DNA of 64,000 nucleotides, from contig CM047431.1 of the NCBI GenBank assembly GCA_026168455.1, positions 48,526,032 through 48,590,031 on the forward strand, in the 5' to 3' direction. This DNA comes from Theocolax elegans (lineage: Eukaryota; Arthropoda; Insecta; Hymenoptera; Cerocephalidae). This document shows, piece by piece, positions 62,515 to 64,000 of this stretch. How positions within the stretch are numbered: the first letter of the stretch is position 1; each line of letters starts with the position of its first letter. The notes under the pieces are model-generated. The model worked only from the letters and a program-made list of their open reading frames with translations. It searched no databases and had not been told where the DNA came from. A program made the translations under genes and the position numbers.

Positions 62515-64000
62515 TTAATTTTTAATGATTTAACTCACGAGCTACTGTTTGCCTTATGTACTTTAGTTATATTTTCGTACTTGTTAGCTTGGTTAGCTGA
62601 ATGTTTCTATTTATAACCTTCTTAATTAATTATCAGTAAACAAATTGATAAATTTATATTGCTGCGTTGAATAATGGTTTGTTAATTATACTCTAAACTA
62701 ACTTTTATCTAAATCTTTATCAGCTAAATCTAATTTATATTTGTATTACTTCACTATTTATTTAATTTTTGTTGAATTGTTATTAAAATTTTTGATTTGG
62801 TTTAAATCTTTATTACTATATTATGTAATTACTGTTAAAACAATTTTTGATGTAATTTTTTAAATAATTTTTGAAATATTCTGCTTTTCAAGTTGACATT
62901 GAGTATGACGGTGGTTCAAATGGAAATTTGTATTAATTACGGTATCTTATGTTTATATCTACGTTTAAAAGTTTAAACCGAGTTTTGTATTAGCGTGCGT
63001 TAGTTTATGTTTACTTCAAAGCGTATTACCATATTCAGTATTTGTTTTTTGCGTTCTAATTTAAATGCCTTTGTGTTATAAATGCAGCAGAAACATAGCC
63101 AGGGATTATAGGAAATGTGTTATCTGTAACAAGTCTTCTCACCCTGGTTGTGCTAATAGTTTTAGTAGTAAAAAGCTGTTTGAAAATTGCTGTGCACGCT
63201 CTTCCTCGAGGTCAGATAGTAATTGTTTAAAAACGAAATCAGATTCTACTATATCGCTGTCGAGTCGATCAACTAATTTTGACTTGTTGCGAAACCTCGA
63301 TGAAAATTCTGTCATTCCACTAGATACTTCATCTACTGACCAAATTTTAGCCATGTCTTATGTAAATGCAAATGCAAGTCAGTCATCGAAGTTGTCAACT
63401 AATGTGTGTTCAACGGAAAGTCAGTCGAATGAGTTACTGGCAAATAATAGTACTTCTACAACTGGTTTAAATTGTGCCCCTAATAATAATAGTAATCCAT
63501 CATTAAATGTTCCTCAAAATTGGGCTGATCTCTCGGATTCGGATAGAATGGCTTTAATTTTCTTGACTGTCTCTGCGGTTTCGAACAATCAGAATGTTGT
63601 CATCGATCAGCTTAATTCCCTGAAGACTTTACTTGGTTGTAATGTTGAACGATTAAATTCGATTGAAGCTGACATTGAACAGTTGAAATCTGTACATTTG
63701 TCATCCCAACCTAGTGCTGAATTAAAGGTGTCTGGTATTCCACAAACCTCGAATATTTCTTACTTGGATATAGTTCGTGCTATTCTAAGTATATTAGGTT
63801 TATCTCAGCTGAATAAATATATCCTTGAGATTCGTAAATTTACTCCAAAAAGATTAGATACAGATCGTGTCACTAGGTCTTCAAACTCTATATCTATATA
63901 TTCCCTAATTGTCAAGTTTAAATCACATATCATAAAGGAACATGTTTTGAAAATCAAACGGGAGTTTGGAGAAATTAAGTTTGGCAGTTTATTTTCTAAT
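62515..64000 (+). mobile_element. Non-LTR retrotransposon 5' half, copy 2, runs off the window
   Basis: It repeats copy 1 from 60006 onward with an offset of 2509 bp, and 2510 bp after the single-base difference. The leader (62515-63064) contains no other gene and matches 60006-60555 throughout where I compared it. The tandem 5' repeats of 59685-60005 are not repeated in front of this copy. So the junction lies inside the leader, not at a natural element start. Confidence 0.85.
63065..64000 (+). CDS. LINE ORF1, open frame, partial at window end
   Basis: It starts with the same ATG as copy 1 (MPLCYKC) and stays open for all 312 codons to the window edge. Cys4, Cys7, Cys18, Cys21, His26 and Cys29 form a PHD/RING-like zinc site. 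A Ser/Asn-rich linker follows, then a coiled-coil stretch at about residues 179-209 (VIDQLNSLKTLLGCN...). From about residue 219 comes LKVSGIPQ, the start of an FP/RRM-like nucleic-acid binding domain. Compared with copy 1 it has one more A in GTAAATGC (63362-63369), which keeps the frame. Likely role: the RNA-binding ORF1 protein of the retrotransposon RNP. The end is not visible. Confidence 0.85.
   Translation, partial: MPLCYKCSRNIARDYRKCVICNKSSHPGCANSFSSKKLFENCCARSSSRSDSNCLKTKSDSTISLSSRSTNFDLLRNLDENSVIPLDTSSTDQILAMSYVNANASQSSKLSTNVCSTESQSNELLANNSTSTTGLNCAPNNNSNPSLNVPQNWADLSDSDRMALIFLTVSAVSNNQNVVIDQLNSLKTLLGCNVERLNSIEADIEQLKSVHLSSQPSAELKVSGIPQTSNISYLDIVRAILSILGLSQLNKYILEIRKFTPKRLDTDRVTRSSNSISIYSLIVKFKSHIIKEHVLKIKREFGEIKFGSLFSN

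Overview
The window reads as a eukaryotic, most likely insect, heterochromatic or pericentromeric segment. It has a very long AT-rich tandem satellite, a scaffold gap, fossil and recent transposable elements, (CT)n microsatellites and no recognisable host gene. Non-LTR retrotransposon proteins with a PHD-like finger, an FP/RRM-like domain and an APE-type endonuclease, plus a Mutator-like transposase of the type common in insects, support an arthropod source (possibly Hymenoptera). The species cannot be named from this sequence alone.

Positions 1-48927 are one uninterrupted satellite array of about 500 head-to-tail monomers of about 97 bp. Two monomer classes alternate: A with TCGATTTTTTC / TTTCAGTTTCGTTC, and B with TCAATTTTTC / TTTTAATTTCGCTC. 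The basic unit is therefore a dimer of about 194 bp. Over this lie several nested higher-order repeats: about 2.72 kb at the left end, about 0.97 kb near 4.4-6.3 kb, about 4.08 kb through 10-31 kb, about 3.47 kb at 32.8-37.7 kb, 584 bp near 39.4-40.5 kb, and short 194, 195 and 293-bp units near the right edge, where monomers are also more diverged. Many short open frames in the array are by-products of the repeat and are not genes. Blocks rich in single-base indels suggest poorly polished long-read sequence.

After the array edge come about 540 bp of unassigned AT-rich DNA, an exactly 100-base N gap (49470-49569), and AT-rich sequence with a hairpin and a 12-bp minisatellite. A minus-strand Mutator-like (MULE) transposase gene follows (51091-52937). 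It keeps its zinc-binding cysteines and DDE residues but is broken by one frameshift. A palindromic foldback element (53702-54959) and a small TIR element flanked by TA (about 55727-56117) follow. The 56.1-58.35 kb region is less AT-rich, unclassified, and carries a cluster of CRE-like TGACGTA sites.

From 58.36 kb onwards the window is non-LTR retrotransposon territory on the plus strand. It starts with a 5'-truncated element, of which only the reverse-transcriptase C-terminal part survives, sitting between two (CT)n tracts. A 5' region with tandem repeats comes next, then a 5' half-element (ORF1 with frameshifts, then the ORF2 endonuclease domain), which is duplicated in tandem about 2.5 kb downstream. 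In the second copy ORF1 is open to the window end. The ORF1 stop is TGA followed by CTAG, and the ORF2 frame continues directly in phase with no ATG before the endonuclease. This suggests stop-codon readthrough as the way ORF2 is expressed.
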